Notes under the pieces: model-generated
What the model was told of the DNA's origin: nothing
Database searches by the model: none
Seen by the model: only the letters and a program-made list of their open reading frames with translations
Source: Zygnema cylindricum
Taxonomy: Eukaryota > Streptophyta > Zygnematophyceae > Zygnematales > Zygnemataceae
Direction of reading: 5' to 3'
Assembly (NCBI GenBank): GCA_037447655.1
Contig: JBBHKE010000295.1
Span: forward strand, 191,710-234,665
Length of the DNA: 42,956 nt
Translations under genes and position numbers: made by a program
In this document: piece after piece, positions 9,480 to 19,856 of the stretch
Numbering within the stretch: position 1 is the stretch's first letter
Layout of the letters: each line of letters begins with the position of its first letter

Positions 9480-10779
9480 TACATCGTGAATCGTTATTAG
9501 GGTTCATAAATAATTAGTGTTAATAATTAATTAGTGATATTAATGCTAATTTGGGTTTTGCAATTTTTTTTTTAAAAAAAGTTAATTGTAATTGATCCAT
9601 AACCCTTGTTTAGGGTCAAGTTCCATCAATCGTTTCTGTAATTGTACGGCCAACTCTACGGGTCGGATTAATTGAGTAGATGTTCCATCACGAAGATGTG
9701 TGTAATCCACGTGTTATACATTTAGTGGCACTGCGTGGGTTTTGACCGGATATTTAAAATCTTTTAAAAATCTTCACACCGACAAATTTCTCTTCAAATC
9801 TTCACTTCCGCATAATACGACAAAACTTTTGTACTTTCTCCCAACGCCAGTCTTTTACGTCAGCTCATTTTTTAGGGTTCTTGTGTTCAGACATGACAAA
9901 AATCATTTGCTGGAAATGGTGTGACGAAAGAAATTGCAGGACGAAAGACCGTTTCGAGATTACTTTTTTACTTTTCAGTTGCATTTTGAAAAGTACATAC
10001 CATGTGCAAATTTTGTCGATTTTCGTTGGTTGTTTGCATCGTGACGCGTAGCTTATTCGTCTATCGTGTCACGATTTTTTTTTTTTTTGTATCTGCCCAC
10101 CCACCTCTTATAGGTACGTTGGCAGCTATTGAGAAAAATGAAGTGAACGCCTCGTGGATGAACATCCGACGGTCAGCATTACCTCCTAGACCTTCGGAGA
10201 GTATTGGCAAGATTCTCTGTAATGTTGTTTCGCGTATAAAAACAAAATAAGCTGTACGGTTTGGTATGGAGAGTCACGGAATTCTGTAAAATACCCCACT
10301 TTTTGACTGATGGAACTTGACCCTTAGGTACACTGGATCTTCCTTAATTATGTATATAGTAAAATATGTTAAAGTACGAAATCTGACAATCTGTACAACG
10401 TCGCGTTCTTTTACTATAATTAATCCATAATTATTATTTGGGTTTCCATGTTAATAACTGATACACCGTTCATACTTATACACTTAAATTGGTACGAGTA
10501 CAAAACCGTTTATTTTAAGCGCAGTTCTTTATGCAACCGACATAAGTTAACTACACTTTTTGTACGATTTTCCGTAATGAGTGCATTTTTGTAGAAACAA
10601 ACACACATCGTGCACCATACTATTCAAAAAATGCATATGTCATAAATGTTAATGTTAATTTACAAGAACCGTAATTAACGTCCAGGAAAAAATCGATTTG
10701 TTAATTCTATTTCAGGTTTGGAGTCGAAATTTGGGGGTGTCGGTATAGAGTACATAAGGCTAATAACAATTCACGGTGT
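9480..10779. mobile_element. TACACCG-family long element split by a Harbinger-like insertion
   Basis: It starts TACATCGTGAATCGTTATTA and ends TAATAACAATTCACGGTGT. After 10330 the interior matches the long form (gtacgaaatctgacaatctgtac, cgtcgcgtt, catactattc blocks). Positions 9613-10323 are a foreign insert, so the element without the insert is about 590 bp. Confidence 0.75.
9613..10323. mobile_element. TTA-flanked TIR transposon (PIF/Harbinger-like), 711 bp
   Basis: GGGTCAAGTTCCATCA at the left pairs exactly with TGATGGAACTTGACCC at the right (16 bp, then more with one mismatch). Both ends are flanked by TTA (9610-9612 and 10324-10326). An 82-codon frame at 10002-10250 has no recognisable domain, so the element is non-autonomous. 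It differs in TIR sequence from the 5387-6968 element but shares the GGGT start and the TTA target. Confidence 0.85.
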
Positions 10780-10780
10780 T

Positions 10781-10913
10781 ACTATTACGGAAAGAAACCC
10801 AAATTAGAGTTATTGATAAATTTGAGTAAATGCTCTTTCTGAGAAAACGAAAAGCCCAAATTAAAATGAATAACACTAATTATGTTTTTACGCTAATTAC
10901 GATTCACGGTGTA
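10781..10913. mobile_element. Truncated TACACCG-family right end
   Basis: The stretch ends CGCTAATTACGATTCACGGTGTA, a family right terminus. No matching left end is found, so only the last ~130 bp remain. It abuts the previous element. Confidence 0.6.
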
Positions 10914-11274
10914 GGTATGTCAAACTGGCATTATTTTCAGTCGACTGCACCAAACGTGTATACTGTCAAGCTGACAATAATTGGAGTTTGAGTATTTCCT
11001 CGTGAAGTGCTAGAAAGCTGCCGTCACAGATTTTGCTGCAATCTCGAAAAAGACACGCTTGTGCTGGAGGTTGGCGTCCACAAGTCCTCTGTACTTCCTT
11101 TTAAAGAGTGGCTGCGAACATAGATGTCATATGCGCATAAAACGCACGGAGTAAACTAACGAATACTACGTAGAGTGCGCATAAAACAATTTCAAACTTT
11201 TAAAATTCGTACGTAAAATTCGTACTTTTTTTGGACTTTCAAATTTCAAAATTTTTCAATATTCAATACCCTAA
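10914..11274. other. Unassigned stretch
   Basis: No gene or element is recognised. The word gaatactacgtag at about 11161 recurs at 11821, on the other side of the GC-rich array, hinting that both belong to one larger repeat. Confidence 0.4.
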
Positions 11275-11745
11275 AAAACTGAAAAGTGCAACGAACTCGC
11301 GGCGAGCGCCTGAATTTACAGCGTCTCCAACGGCGGCTTCCTTCTAAAGACGGAGTGGAGGACATGAAAATAAGCGCGCGCAAATGACGCAAAATGGTTC
11401 AAGGAAGCCGCCGTTGGAGATGCCATAAATTTCGCGGCTCATCGCTCAGATGAATATACGCGTGTGAGACGCCATAAGTTCTGTGGCTCGCCGCTCAGAT
11501 AAAAATACGCGCGCGAGACGCCATAAATTCCGCGGCTCGCCTCTGAGATAAAAATAAGCGCGCGAGACGCCATAAATTCCGCGGATCGCCGCTCAGATAA
11601 AAATACGCGCGCGCAAATGAAGCCAAAGTGCAAAACTGAAAAGTGCAACGAACAAGCGACGAGCGGCGGAATTTACGGCGTCTCCAACGGCGGCTTCCTT
11701 CTGAAGACGGAGTGGAAGACAAAAATTACGCGCGCGCAAATGAAA
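11275..11745. repeat. GC-rich nested repeat with a 49-bp tandem array
   Basis: Two direct ~114-bp copies, each starting aaaactgaaaagtgcaacga, lie at 11275-11388 and 11632-11745. Between them four 49-bp units (11417-11612), each starting gagacgccataaatt and ending acgcgcgc, are in tandem. The start of the array (11403-11447) is also an inverse copy of part of the flanking repeat (gtctccaacggcggcttcc). GC content is far above the surroundings. The open frames across it are translated repeat. Confidence 0.85.
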
Positions 11746-12812
11746 CAATTTTTTTTAGTGTCCGTACAGTTTTTGGTACAGTGTGAGACCTACGAAATTT
11801 ACGAAAGCTACGAAACAGACGAATACTACGTAGTTTTCGTAAAAAAGTCCAAATCCGTACGAATTGGACATCTATGGCTGCGAACACACCCGCTATTCGT
11901 CAGTTTTGATGCGGACAAAGCAAATCTCGTTTGTAATACAAATCAAGGGCTGTAGAGCCAGTCATCCGACCATTTTTTGATTTTTTCACACGAAGTTCAG
12001 CGTACGGACGTACTTTGGCCGACCGCTTACGCACAACAACCTGAAAAATTATTGTCGGTTAGGACAATTTCTAGCCGCGGATTTTGCGACGCGTGGCGAC
12101 CCTCTATCCTTTAAACGCCTGCAATTTCAGCCTTGTCTTTTAGCAACGAAAACCAGCAACGCGTAAACCACGAAGTTGAATGGAGGACAAAAGGAGCGTG
12201 AAGGGAAATTCTCCGGCGAAAGATTCTGTTGGACTCTGGTGGATTAGCGGCCACGTCGTCAGAGAGCACGTGACCTTTGCGGCGTGCGGTAAAATTTTGT
12301 GGTAATCCATCGTCGCACGACTTTATACAAACCACGTGTCGAGATTCTACACGTTCTTTAATGGACCACTCTCATCTTCGAAGAAAAGCCGTACATAGCC
12401 GTACAATGATCCTTACAGAGGCCGATGGAAAGTTTGCGGCGCGGAAGAAAGACCCAAACATCATCTGACGGTCGATGCTTTCGCCCGTACTATCGTGGAG
12501 AATAATATAGGATTTTTTTTAATGTCGTTTATAAAAAAAAAAAAAACAGTACGACGAGGTACCAAAAAGTACAAAATTACGTAAACGACCTCAATTTTCG
12601 TCTGATGGAACTTCGCGTCAAGTACAGTACTTGATTGTGTAGTAATTATTTGTACCTTTTTTAGTGTTGTTGGAGTCATAAATGATCGGTGCACATTTGC
12701 GCGTGTACTTTTTGCAGTCTGTTGGAGTTATTTGATCGGTAGTCATTCTGCGCGCCAGATAGGTACTGACAGTCATTGCAGGCCATTAAATTATGGGAAT
12801 TGATCATGGCAG
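11746..12812. other. Gene-free stretch with short unassigned frames
   Basis: Short frames at 11617-11955 (+) and 12111-12335 (-) show no domain or splice context. A tctgatggaacttcgcgtcaag stretch near 12600 loosely resembles the end of the 9613-10323 element, but no partner end was found. Confidence 0.4.
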
Positions 12813-12836
12813 TACACCGCGAATCGTTATTAGAGT
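12813..12836 (+). mobile_element. Isolated TACACCG terminus
   Basis: TACACCGCGAATCGTTATTA matches the family end exactly, but no inverted partner follows within 1 kb. It is a remnant of a deleted or decayed element. Confidence 0.6.
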
Positions 12837-13790
12837 ACGGTTTCTCTTTTTATGTGGTGATCATTTTCTTATTTTTCTACCGTGTGTGTTCATTTTCTTA
12901 TCTATTTATTCAATCCTACAACTTTTTCGCTAATGGGGTCCACCCTAGCCACCAAACGGGTATTAAGTAAGCTGACAATTTTTCAGTTGACTATTTTTTA
13001 AACATGAAGAGCTGAACTTTTTTCCCCTACACTTTTCCTCCTTTGAATTTTATTTCTCCTTGCGCGGTTTTTGCTTAAAGTTCACCAAAGAAGGTGAATG
13101 TTTCTGGCCAATATTTAATTTGAACTGATTTTGTCGCCGGACACGTGTTAGAATCTAGATTAACTTCCTGGAGTTTGTTATCGCATCAGTTCTTGCTTTG
13201 GATGTTAGCTTAAAAGGGTCAATCAAAACTAACAAACTGCAAGTTTTTTTTTTCACCCTTTCGCCTCGTTTGCAATTAAGTGTAGGTTTAGCTGTTTGGT
13301 ATTTTTTTAAATTACAGAATAAAGCTTTGACAGACGCAGATATTTGACAGCAAAAAAATCCACAATGCTAGAACAAATAAGTATGTGATTTTTCAACACT
13401 TTTTTTATAATTCTTGTATCTCTGTTAAATTCTAAAAAATTATACGCAATTTTACAAGTCGTGAGGAGCCTGGCTTTTAAATAATGGTAATTTGAATTAT
13501 GAAAAAGATCATGCATGAAATTTTTCGGGTGATGTAATATTTTTCCTTTGATATTCACTATTACTACTAATTAGAATCCAGAAATTTCGCCACATTTATT
13601 AAAAAAGTCGTATATCAAGCGATATTTCTCTTATGTTTATCATTACAATCCAAATGACGATGAATACGATGCGAATTTTGTAATAGTACGATTATGTATA
13701 TATATACATTTTAGTGTTTTATAAAGTACGAGTAATTACTGAAAATTTAAAAACTAACTATTTCCTCATATTATCGGTGTTGTGTTGTTT
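12837..13790. other. AT-rich stretch upstream of the protease
   Basis: No gene or element is recognised. It would contain the protease promoter. A tatatatata-like stretch near 13695 and the purine-rich run at 13795-13935 (likely 5' untranslated region) are the only structures seen. Confidence 0.4.
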
Positions 13791-13941
13791 GAGCAGACGA
13801 TCAAACCGGAAAGAAAGAAGAGGGGGGGAAGAGGGAGGTGGAGAGAAAGGAGAAGAGTGAGAAGAACGGCCATAGGAAGGCGGGGAGGGAGCAGGAAAGG
13901 AACCGAGAGAGAGAGGACGAGAGAGGACGATCTCAGAAAAA

Positions 13942-14413
13942 ATGGCCATGGTTGGAGACTCCTGCAAACAAATCATTCGATTTGTTACCGTCTTCCTTAT
14001 GCTCGCTGTTTTACCTGAGGGAGTATTTGCTGTCGTGCCTATTTCTTCCCAAAATTATCCTCCGGCCTTTAGACAAGCGCTACCAATAGTCAACAAGGCA
14101 AATCGATCAATAAGTGTGACACGAATAAAACCTGCAGCATATGATCCAGGATGCCCAAATCCTGTTTCCTGGCGAACTTTTCCACGAAGGGATTCCCCTG
14201 GGAATGATCTACTAGGGTGGTTATTGACGAACTTCCCCGGGGATGAAGGATTCAAATACTGTGCGAATGAATGCGCCAAAGATTGTAGATGCAAAGGCTT
14301 CAATCTGTCGCCTAAAGTAAACTCCAAAGAAACGTGCTGGTTGAAATTTTTCATCGAAGTGGAATCTAGATTGGCGGCAACCAATGATTGGAATTTGTTT
14401 GTACGAAACGCAG
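13942..14413 (+). CDS. Protease exon 1: signal peptide and first PAN/apple domain
   Basis: The ATG at 13942 follows AAAA and is the first in frame after a purine-rich leader; a second ATG lies two codons on. Residues 1-30 form a signal peptide (hydrophobic core IIRFVTVFLMLAVL, likely cut after VFA). Residues 31-83 are a low-complexity linker. Residues 84-155 are a PAN/apple-like domain: GNDLLGW, then cysteines at 107, 111, 115, 117 and 132, with CWLK as the hallmark end. PAN modules bind proteins or carbohydrates. The exon ends CAG at 14413 before gtgagcc, leaving phase 1. Confidence 0.8.
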
Positions 14414-14977
14414 GTGAGCCTTAATCTAACTCGATTTGAATCTAACTCAGAAAATTGAACAGCAAGGTGACACATTTGACCTTACACGCAAATTAAAGGA
14501 TCGACGAGGGAACAAAACTACGCCGTGAATCGCTATTAGTGTTAATAATACTAATTTGGCGCCCCTAATTTTTGACCGTTGAAGCTATAATAGAATTTCT
14601 AATTATACTTTTTCCTTATATAGGTTCAATTTAAATAGTGGCAATTACGCTAATTTTGGCGTTTTGTAAATAGTGCAGTGCACGAAATGTTTGAGCCCGT
14701 ACTAAAAATCTTAGTTATTCTGTACCAAATTACAGAAAAAGTATCGAAGAACGGGTTCGACACGCGAGATTGAGTGGCGCCGATACAAAAAGTTCACGGA
14801 GATATGATTCTTAGTAATAATGTTTTTTTTTTTTTTTTGAAATCAGTTGACGCACTCAATAATTACAAGATTAAAATTTTTGCGGACTTTTTTGTAGGAA
14901 TTGCTATTTATTCGCTGTATTGAGAAACTATTGCTCAACAAACTCTTATTAATGCTAAGTATCATGCAAAATTTCAG
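14414..14977 (+). other. Intron 1, holding a TACACCG-family remnant
   Basis: It begins gtgagcc and ends atttcag. A TACGCCGTGAATCGCTATTA terminus at 14519 starts a decayed TIR element; no right end is found. A T16-18 run lies near 14822-14840. Using the acceptor at 14977 gives an early stop (TGA at 14998-15000) in the required phase. The next AG sites (15003, 15012, 15024) give phase 2, not the needed phase 1. Confidence 0.5.
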
Positions 14978-15003
14978 ACTTCATAACTTTACAATATTGA
15001 AAG

Positions 15004-15239
15004 CATGAATAGTAAAATATCAAGAACTTGGATTCTCCATGGAAGTGATCTCATGGGGTGGACCATTGCAAATTTGAGCTCGGCCGATGCATCGAAAAAT
15101 TGTGCGGGTTTACGCGACAAGGATTGCAAATGCTTCAATTTGCTGCCTGCACATGGACAGTGTTGGCTCAAGTATTACATTGAAGTGGAATCTAAGCTGA
15201 CCGAAACCGTTTATTGGGATTCGTATGTTAAACGTCCAA
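15004..15239 (+). CDS. Protease exon 2: second, shortened PAN-like repeat
   Basis: The frame encodes a clear duplicate of the end of exon 1: GSDLMGW in place of GNDLLGW, CKCFNL in place of CKGFNL, and CWLKYYIEVESKL in place of CWLKFFIEVESRL. One Cys-containing loop is shortened, so the disulphide set differs from exon 1. The exon ends before gtaagcc in phase 1, exactly like exon 1, which supports an exon duplication. The 5' boundary is uncertain. A TAA in this frame at 14984-14986 means the exon must start after that, and no acceptor in the right phase is seen. Confidence 0.65.
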
Positions 15240-15360
15240 GTAAGCCTCTAAACCTAAATTTCTCATTCAATCAACATCCCTCTCCCTCTCCCTCTCCCTC
15301 CATTTTCCTGTCTCTCTCTCTCTTTCTCCGTCTCCCGCTCTATTACTGTGGCATTGGCAG

Positions 15361-15479
15361 TGGGAGCATTGGGAGTGGATGTTAGTAAATGGACATCTCC
15401 GAGCTCAGGACCATTTTTAGTTATTCCTTCCATTTCGTTCAATGCCTGGGCGGCTGAAAACAACCGTGATGAACAAGGA
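15361..15479 (+). CDS. Protease exon 3: linker or lectin-like repeat
   Basis: The acceptor is ttggcag after a long CTCTCC tract in a 121-bp intron. It joins exon 2 in phase 1. It encodes about 40 residues starting GALGVDVSKWTSP and containing SFNAWAAENN, which aligns loosely with the SNSYYYFQQN stretch of the next exon. The best donor (ggagtaaat at 15480) leaves phase 0, while exon 4 needs phase 1. A weaker donor at 15466 (gtgatg) would give phase 1. No family is assigned. Confidence 0.5.
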
Positions 15480-16081
15480 GTAAATATTCTGCTATACAAT
15501 TGTAATTTTCGAACCTTTTTCTCTTTTATTGACAATCCTTTGCTATCAAATTTTATACAATCGCACATTTGAAATTTCTCTCTTATGTTGACATTTCCTT
15601 TGTTATTAGTTGTATACAACTGTAATTTTGGAACTTTTATCTCTTATATGTGAAGTTTCGGCTTTCACTAGCTTTATTTCTAACTGGCATTCTTTTGTTT
15701 GTGGTTATGCCCGTTTGTATTTTTCTCGTCAATATTTTTTCATTGTTTGACAACTTTTGCCTTACTTATTTTTTGTTCGACATAACACTTTCTGGTTTTT
15801 CATGAACAATATTGTGCAATTTTTTGTTATACTTGTAGTCGTTACATTTTTTCGGACAGACTTTTTCGATTGCCTGAAATTGTTTTTTTTCATTCGTTTG
15901 CATCCTTTCTGTTTCATTTCTTTTATTTCGTGCATCAATATGTTTTTTTGGATCCTTTTCATGTCGGAAATTCTCATTTATTGAGAATTCCTTACATTTT
16001 CCAACTAGAAACATGACTCTTCGGAGTGTGATCAACATTCTCCATTTTTTTTCCTTGCTTTCACTTGTTTTTTTTGAACAG

Positions 16082-16219
16082 ATCCAAATGGTTTTGACAA
16101 CAATGTCGGAGGACTTTGGACTGTCGGTACTTCCAACAGTTATTATTATTTTCAACAAAACACAGGGAAATGTCTTTCGGTTTCTTCCAGTACTTTGGGA
16201 TCAGCTTTGATTCTTTCAA
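16082..16219 (+). CDS. Protease exon 4: first part of a ricin-B-type beta-trefoil
   Basis: A strong acceptor (long pyrimidine tract then gaacag) and donor (gtaagtg) bracket 46 codons. The frame contains GGLWTVGTSNSYYYFQQN then TGKCLSV, the pattern of a ricin-B lectin repeat (gkCL core). The other two frames stop or lack this pattern. It joins exon 5 cleanly in phase 1. This fold binds galactose-type or other sugars and is a lectin module; nothing suggests a toxin. Confidence 0.7.
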
Positions 16220-17534
16220 GTAAGTGTTATATTTATTTTTAAATATTTGAGTATATTTTAAAATATTTCCCTCATCTAATTAAATTAATTTTAATTGACG
16301 CATGCTCAATCATTGACAACATTAAAATTTTCTTTTTCCCCTTTCTTTATTTCTCTTTGTGTTTGATTGAAAATTTTGATCACTAATCTACCTTTACGAA
16401 CGAACCTGGTCATGTTTTACCAGCAAGAGAATCAAAATTTTAAAGATTTTTTTTTTGTCAGTTGTAACACCTTTATCATCTTTACTGTAGAAAGATTTAA
16501 TTATAGTCTGGATATGAAAACTCGTTTGGATTCTAAATGTTTAAATAAAATCTGTATTCAATTGAACAATTATATTTGGAACATATCATTTTTTCTCAAT
16601 ACCGAATGTTTCTTCCCTTTCAAACGCTTTCTCGAAAAAACAGCGATTTTGGGATGATTACTTTATTTGAAAATTCTCTTATATATTAACGTATATGATA
16701 TAAGAATCAAAGATTACGTTCAGATGGTCCTTTTTTTTATTAATTATTGTTTTTTTTTTCTGGCGACTTGTTACCATGTTTATCACGAGAGTTTTGCTCT
16801 CCCTCTCCTCTCTCACTCTTCCTTTTTCCCTCTTTCCTCTCCCTCTCTCCCTCTCTCCCTCTCTTTCCCTCTCTCAATCTCCCCCTCTATCCATCTCTCT
16901 TTCACTCCCCCTCCTCTCTACCTCTTTTTCCCTCTCTCGCCCTCCCTCTCTATCCATCTCTTCCTCTCCGCCTCCTCTATACCTCTCTCCCTCTCCCCCT
17001 CTCTTCCCCTTTCACCCCCCTCCACCCCCCTTCCCCACCTCTTCCCCCTCCCCCTCTCCCCTCTCGCGCTCCTACCCTCTCTCTCTTCCCCCATCCCCCT
17101 CAACATAAGGCTTAAGATTAAACTTAAGACTTGAGACATGAGAGTTTTATTTCCATACGAGCATATCCTCTGCTTCCTATTTATTTTTAAATTTTTTAAA
17201 ATGCTTTAAAAAAGTCGCATTACACCTAAACTAGTGTTGTCAATTTTCGAATTTACCTTTTCTTTCTCTGTTTACGGTCCAAGAATCAACAATATTAAAA
17301 TTTGTCTTCTATCCTTTGCTCTTTACTAACCACGAGTTGTAAAATTTATCTTTCCCTTCTCCATCGGCAAACAAGTTATCTCAAAAATTTCAATTTTGCA
17401 CCTTAACCGCTTTAAAGAATCCTCATTTCTTTTTTTCTTTTCCCATTCTTTTGTGCAACAATCATTTCGAAAGTCTGTTTGCACTTAATTCCTATTAAAA
17501 ACATCTCCGGTTTATGCTTTTTTTTTTTTTGTAG
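16220..17534 (+). other. Intron 4 with a 300-bp CTCTCC tract
   Basis: The 1.3 kb intron holds a polypyrimidine block of CTCTCC/CCCTCT at about 16798-17100. The long Ser/Leu/Pro-rich frames across it are translations of this tract. A 96-codon frame at 16367-16657 has no convincing domain. Confidence 0.6.
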
Positions 17535-17759
17535 ATTGTAACCGTGAAGCCAGCCAGCTTTGGACACCGATTTATTCTCGTAAGGAGATAGATTTTGCAG
17601 TTCAATGGCAGAATAAAATGTCAGGAAATTGTATTGACGGAACAGGTGTCGCTGTTGGAAATTCTGTAACACAATGGACCTGTAAACCGGTCAGCGATTG
17701 GAGTATTACCAATCAACTATGGTTACCTCTCCCTCGATCTTTAGTAAACGCTGATTCTT
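17535..17759 (+). CDS. Protease exon 5: ricin-B-type lectin, QxW motifs
   Basis: It starts after ttttttgtag and reads CNREASQLWTP, then a VQWQNKMSGNCIDGTG stretch, a VTQWTCKP stretch and NQLWLPLP. These are two QxW motifs and a sGnCiDg core, typical of ricin-B/CBM13 beta-trefoil repeats. The reading frame meets a stop just after the donor, at gtgtgtaacc, so splicing at 17760 (phase 1) is needed and matches the next exon. Confidence 0.8.
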
Positions 17760-18090
17760 GTGTGTAACCTTTTAAAATTCTAAAAACTCAACATTTACAA
17801 ATCAAGTTAAAATCGCAAAGTGGGAACGATTCAAATTCTAAAAAAAAATCCATCTTCAAGTCTTTTTCCATCGTTTGATTTTTCAACTTGCTAATTGTTT
17901 ACTTTTGTTTTTTGAAACTTTCTAGAGCATTGATTTGAGTCTCCCTTTTGTTTAAAAACACTTTACTTTATTAGATGTTGTTCAAATTTCTCCAAAATAC
18001 GGTTGAAAATCCTCCAATCGAAATTTCTTTCTTAAAATTTTGAGCTGTATATTTTTTCATAATTTTATTTTCTCCGTTTTGTATGAACAG

Positions 18091-18240
18091 CACCCTCGGG
18101 TCTCTCCCAATCAGGAAATCCTCCTGCGGTTACTTCGGCTTTAAACGTTTTTTCTCGACATTCAAGTCGAATTTCAAATCTTCCAGCTTCTGTCGATTGG
18201 TCATCATATTTTGGACCAGTAAAGGACCAATTCACATGCG
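18091..18240 (+). CDS. Protease exon 6: linker and start of the papain domain
   Basis: A Ser-rich linker is followed by LPASVDWSSYFGPVKDQFTCG, the mature N-terminus of C1A peptidases (consensus lP.svDWr..g.vtpVKdQg.CG). The Gln of VKDQ is the oxyanion-hole residue and is present. The exon ends after TGCG before gtaaat, phase 1, which splits the CG codon pair as in other family members. Confidence 0.85.
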
Positions 18241-19179
18241 GTAAATGGCTTAAATATACACTGTCTTGTTCCTTTTGATACACATTTTAATATTGCTAGA
18301 GGATTTTGGCGATTATCAATAAGAAACATTTTTATGTGTCTCGATATCAAAATAATGATTTCATCAGTCCCTTTGCCAATATTCACCATTAATAAAACAT
18401 CACACTATTCGCACATCTAATTGTGAGCCATGACAGTTTTTATAGGAAATATAATGGATCAAAAGAGACCTGTTGGCCTTTTTACTTTTTGTACATGGAT
18501 TGACAGTGAGTTTTTTAGGGTTCGAGTTGAAATTATTCTCATCCATACTATTAATAGACCATTGAGCCCTAACTTTGGTTTATCGACAAGTTAAATAAAA
18601 ATCCGTACACCGCGAATCGCTATTCGCGTAAAGAAATAGATAGCTCAAAAAAATAATTAGAGTTATTAACGCTAATTGGGAATTTGGGAATTTTCAAAAA
18701 AATCATTTACTCTAATTTAACATTTTAAAATAGAATTAATAATTCTATTTGAGAATTTGGGCAAAAATTTGGGGGCACCGAATTAGCGCTATTGACACTA
18801 ATAGCAATTTGCCGTGTACTTGATGCTCGAAAAACCATAATGTTTTTGGACGCCTTTTTCTGCAAAAACGCAAAAACCACGAGTCTTAAGCATTCGATTT
18901 TTGTTTTTTGGTTGATAGTCGGTTATGACGTGTCAAAAAAAATAGGAGTCTTTGAATTGTATGTCTATTTATTTCTAAGTCAGCTCTAATTTGTTTGTTT
19001 CACACCGGATTTGTCATTGACACTTTCAATACAAATTTGAAAACTCCAAACTTCAAACTTACCATTTTGTGTTGTGAGCCACATAACTAAAAAAATAGAT
19101 TAAAATTTGATCTTATCAATAGGAAGCATAAGTGTACAAATACAATCTTTTTTACACCCCATTGTGCCCATTTTCACAG
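18241..19179 (+). other. Intron 6 with a complete TIR element
   Basis: The 939-bp intron runs from gtaaatgg to ttttcacag. It carries the TACACCG element at 18606-18818. Nothing else is recognised. Confidence 0.7.
18606..18818. mobile_element. TACACCG TIR element in the protease intron
   Basis: Left end TACACCGCGAATCGCTATT, right end AATAGCAATTTGCCGTGTA; length 213 bp. The interior has the gggcaccgaattagcgct block shared with the family. The intron splice sites on either side remain intact. Confidence 0.85.
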
Positions 19180-19412
19180 GTGCATGTTCTATTTTTGCGG
19201 TTGTTGCTTCGATTGAAGGAGCATATAACATTTGGTTGGGAAAAAATGTGAATCCTGTCGCATTTTCGGAACAACAAATATTAGATTGTTTCGGTTCTTG
19301 TCTAGGAGGCTGGTCAGTAGACAATTTTAATTGGCTAGTTTCACAATCGGGAGGTCTTGCGACACAATCTGATTATGGAGTTTACCAAGGTCAAAGTTCG
19401 GGAAGTTGTAAG
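19180..19412 (+). CDS. Protease exon 7: catalytic Cys helix and conserved disulphides
   Basis: It joins exon 6 to give CG then ACSIFAVVASIEGAYNIW, matching papain CGSCWAFSavgalEG. The nucleophile Cys is kept, while the normally near-invariant Trp after it is Ser and the Ser before it is Ala. Next come SEQQILDCFGSCLGGW (papain LSEQeLvDCd..GC.GG), then a SGGLATQSDYGVY stretch and GSCK. This is strong family evidence. Donor AAG before gtgaga leaves phase 0. Confidence 0.9.
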
Positions 19413-19856
19413 GTGAGATTACCGTGTTTCTTTCAGTTTTGATTGCCGTGATAGAGGAAGTTGTAGGGTGGTTGTCACGTTTTTTTGTATTTTGTTTTTT
19501 TCTTTCGTTTTTTATAAAAGAAGTTGAGTGGACTTTAAAAGTTTCTTTTCAGTTAAGATTGTGTATTGGGAAGTTGTAATGTAGTTTCATGGTTTATTTC
19601 GGTTCATTCTAAAAAAGAGTTTTTGAGAGTTAAAATGTGTTTTTTTATATTTTTTTCAATTTTTGAAGGTTTTATTGTAGGAATGCAAGGATCTTTTTAG
19701 TTTTCGTTCAGATTCGGAAATTGTTTTTTGAGTTCCCATTTATTTTTTAATCTTTCAAGTGAACAGACAAGATAGGTGAAAAAAACAGTGCGAGTTACAA
19801 AACATGATTCGACATGTCATAACCTATTTTTTCTTTGTCGTCTAAAATGAAAATAG

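Noticed and set aside
12594-12620. Possible right end of a second 9613-type element (gatggaacttcgcgtcaag)
   Set aside because: Only a partial match, with no left partner and no TTA flank.
13758-14089. Frames on both strands over the protease leader and exon 1
   Set aside because: The GA-rich leader is low complexity. The frame from 13942 is the one with a signal peptide and PAN domain.
16367-16657. A 96-codon frame in intron 4
   Set aside because: Considered as another lectin repeat, but no QxW or GxCL pattern is seen and no phase-1 acceptor and donor fit the neighbours.
16667-17139. Several long Ser/Leu/Pro and Arg/Glu-rich frames
   Set aside because: They are translations of the CTCTCC tract in intron 4 in several frames and both strands.
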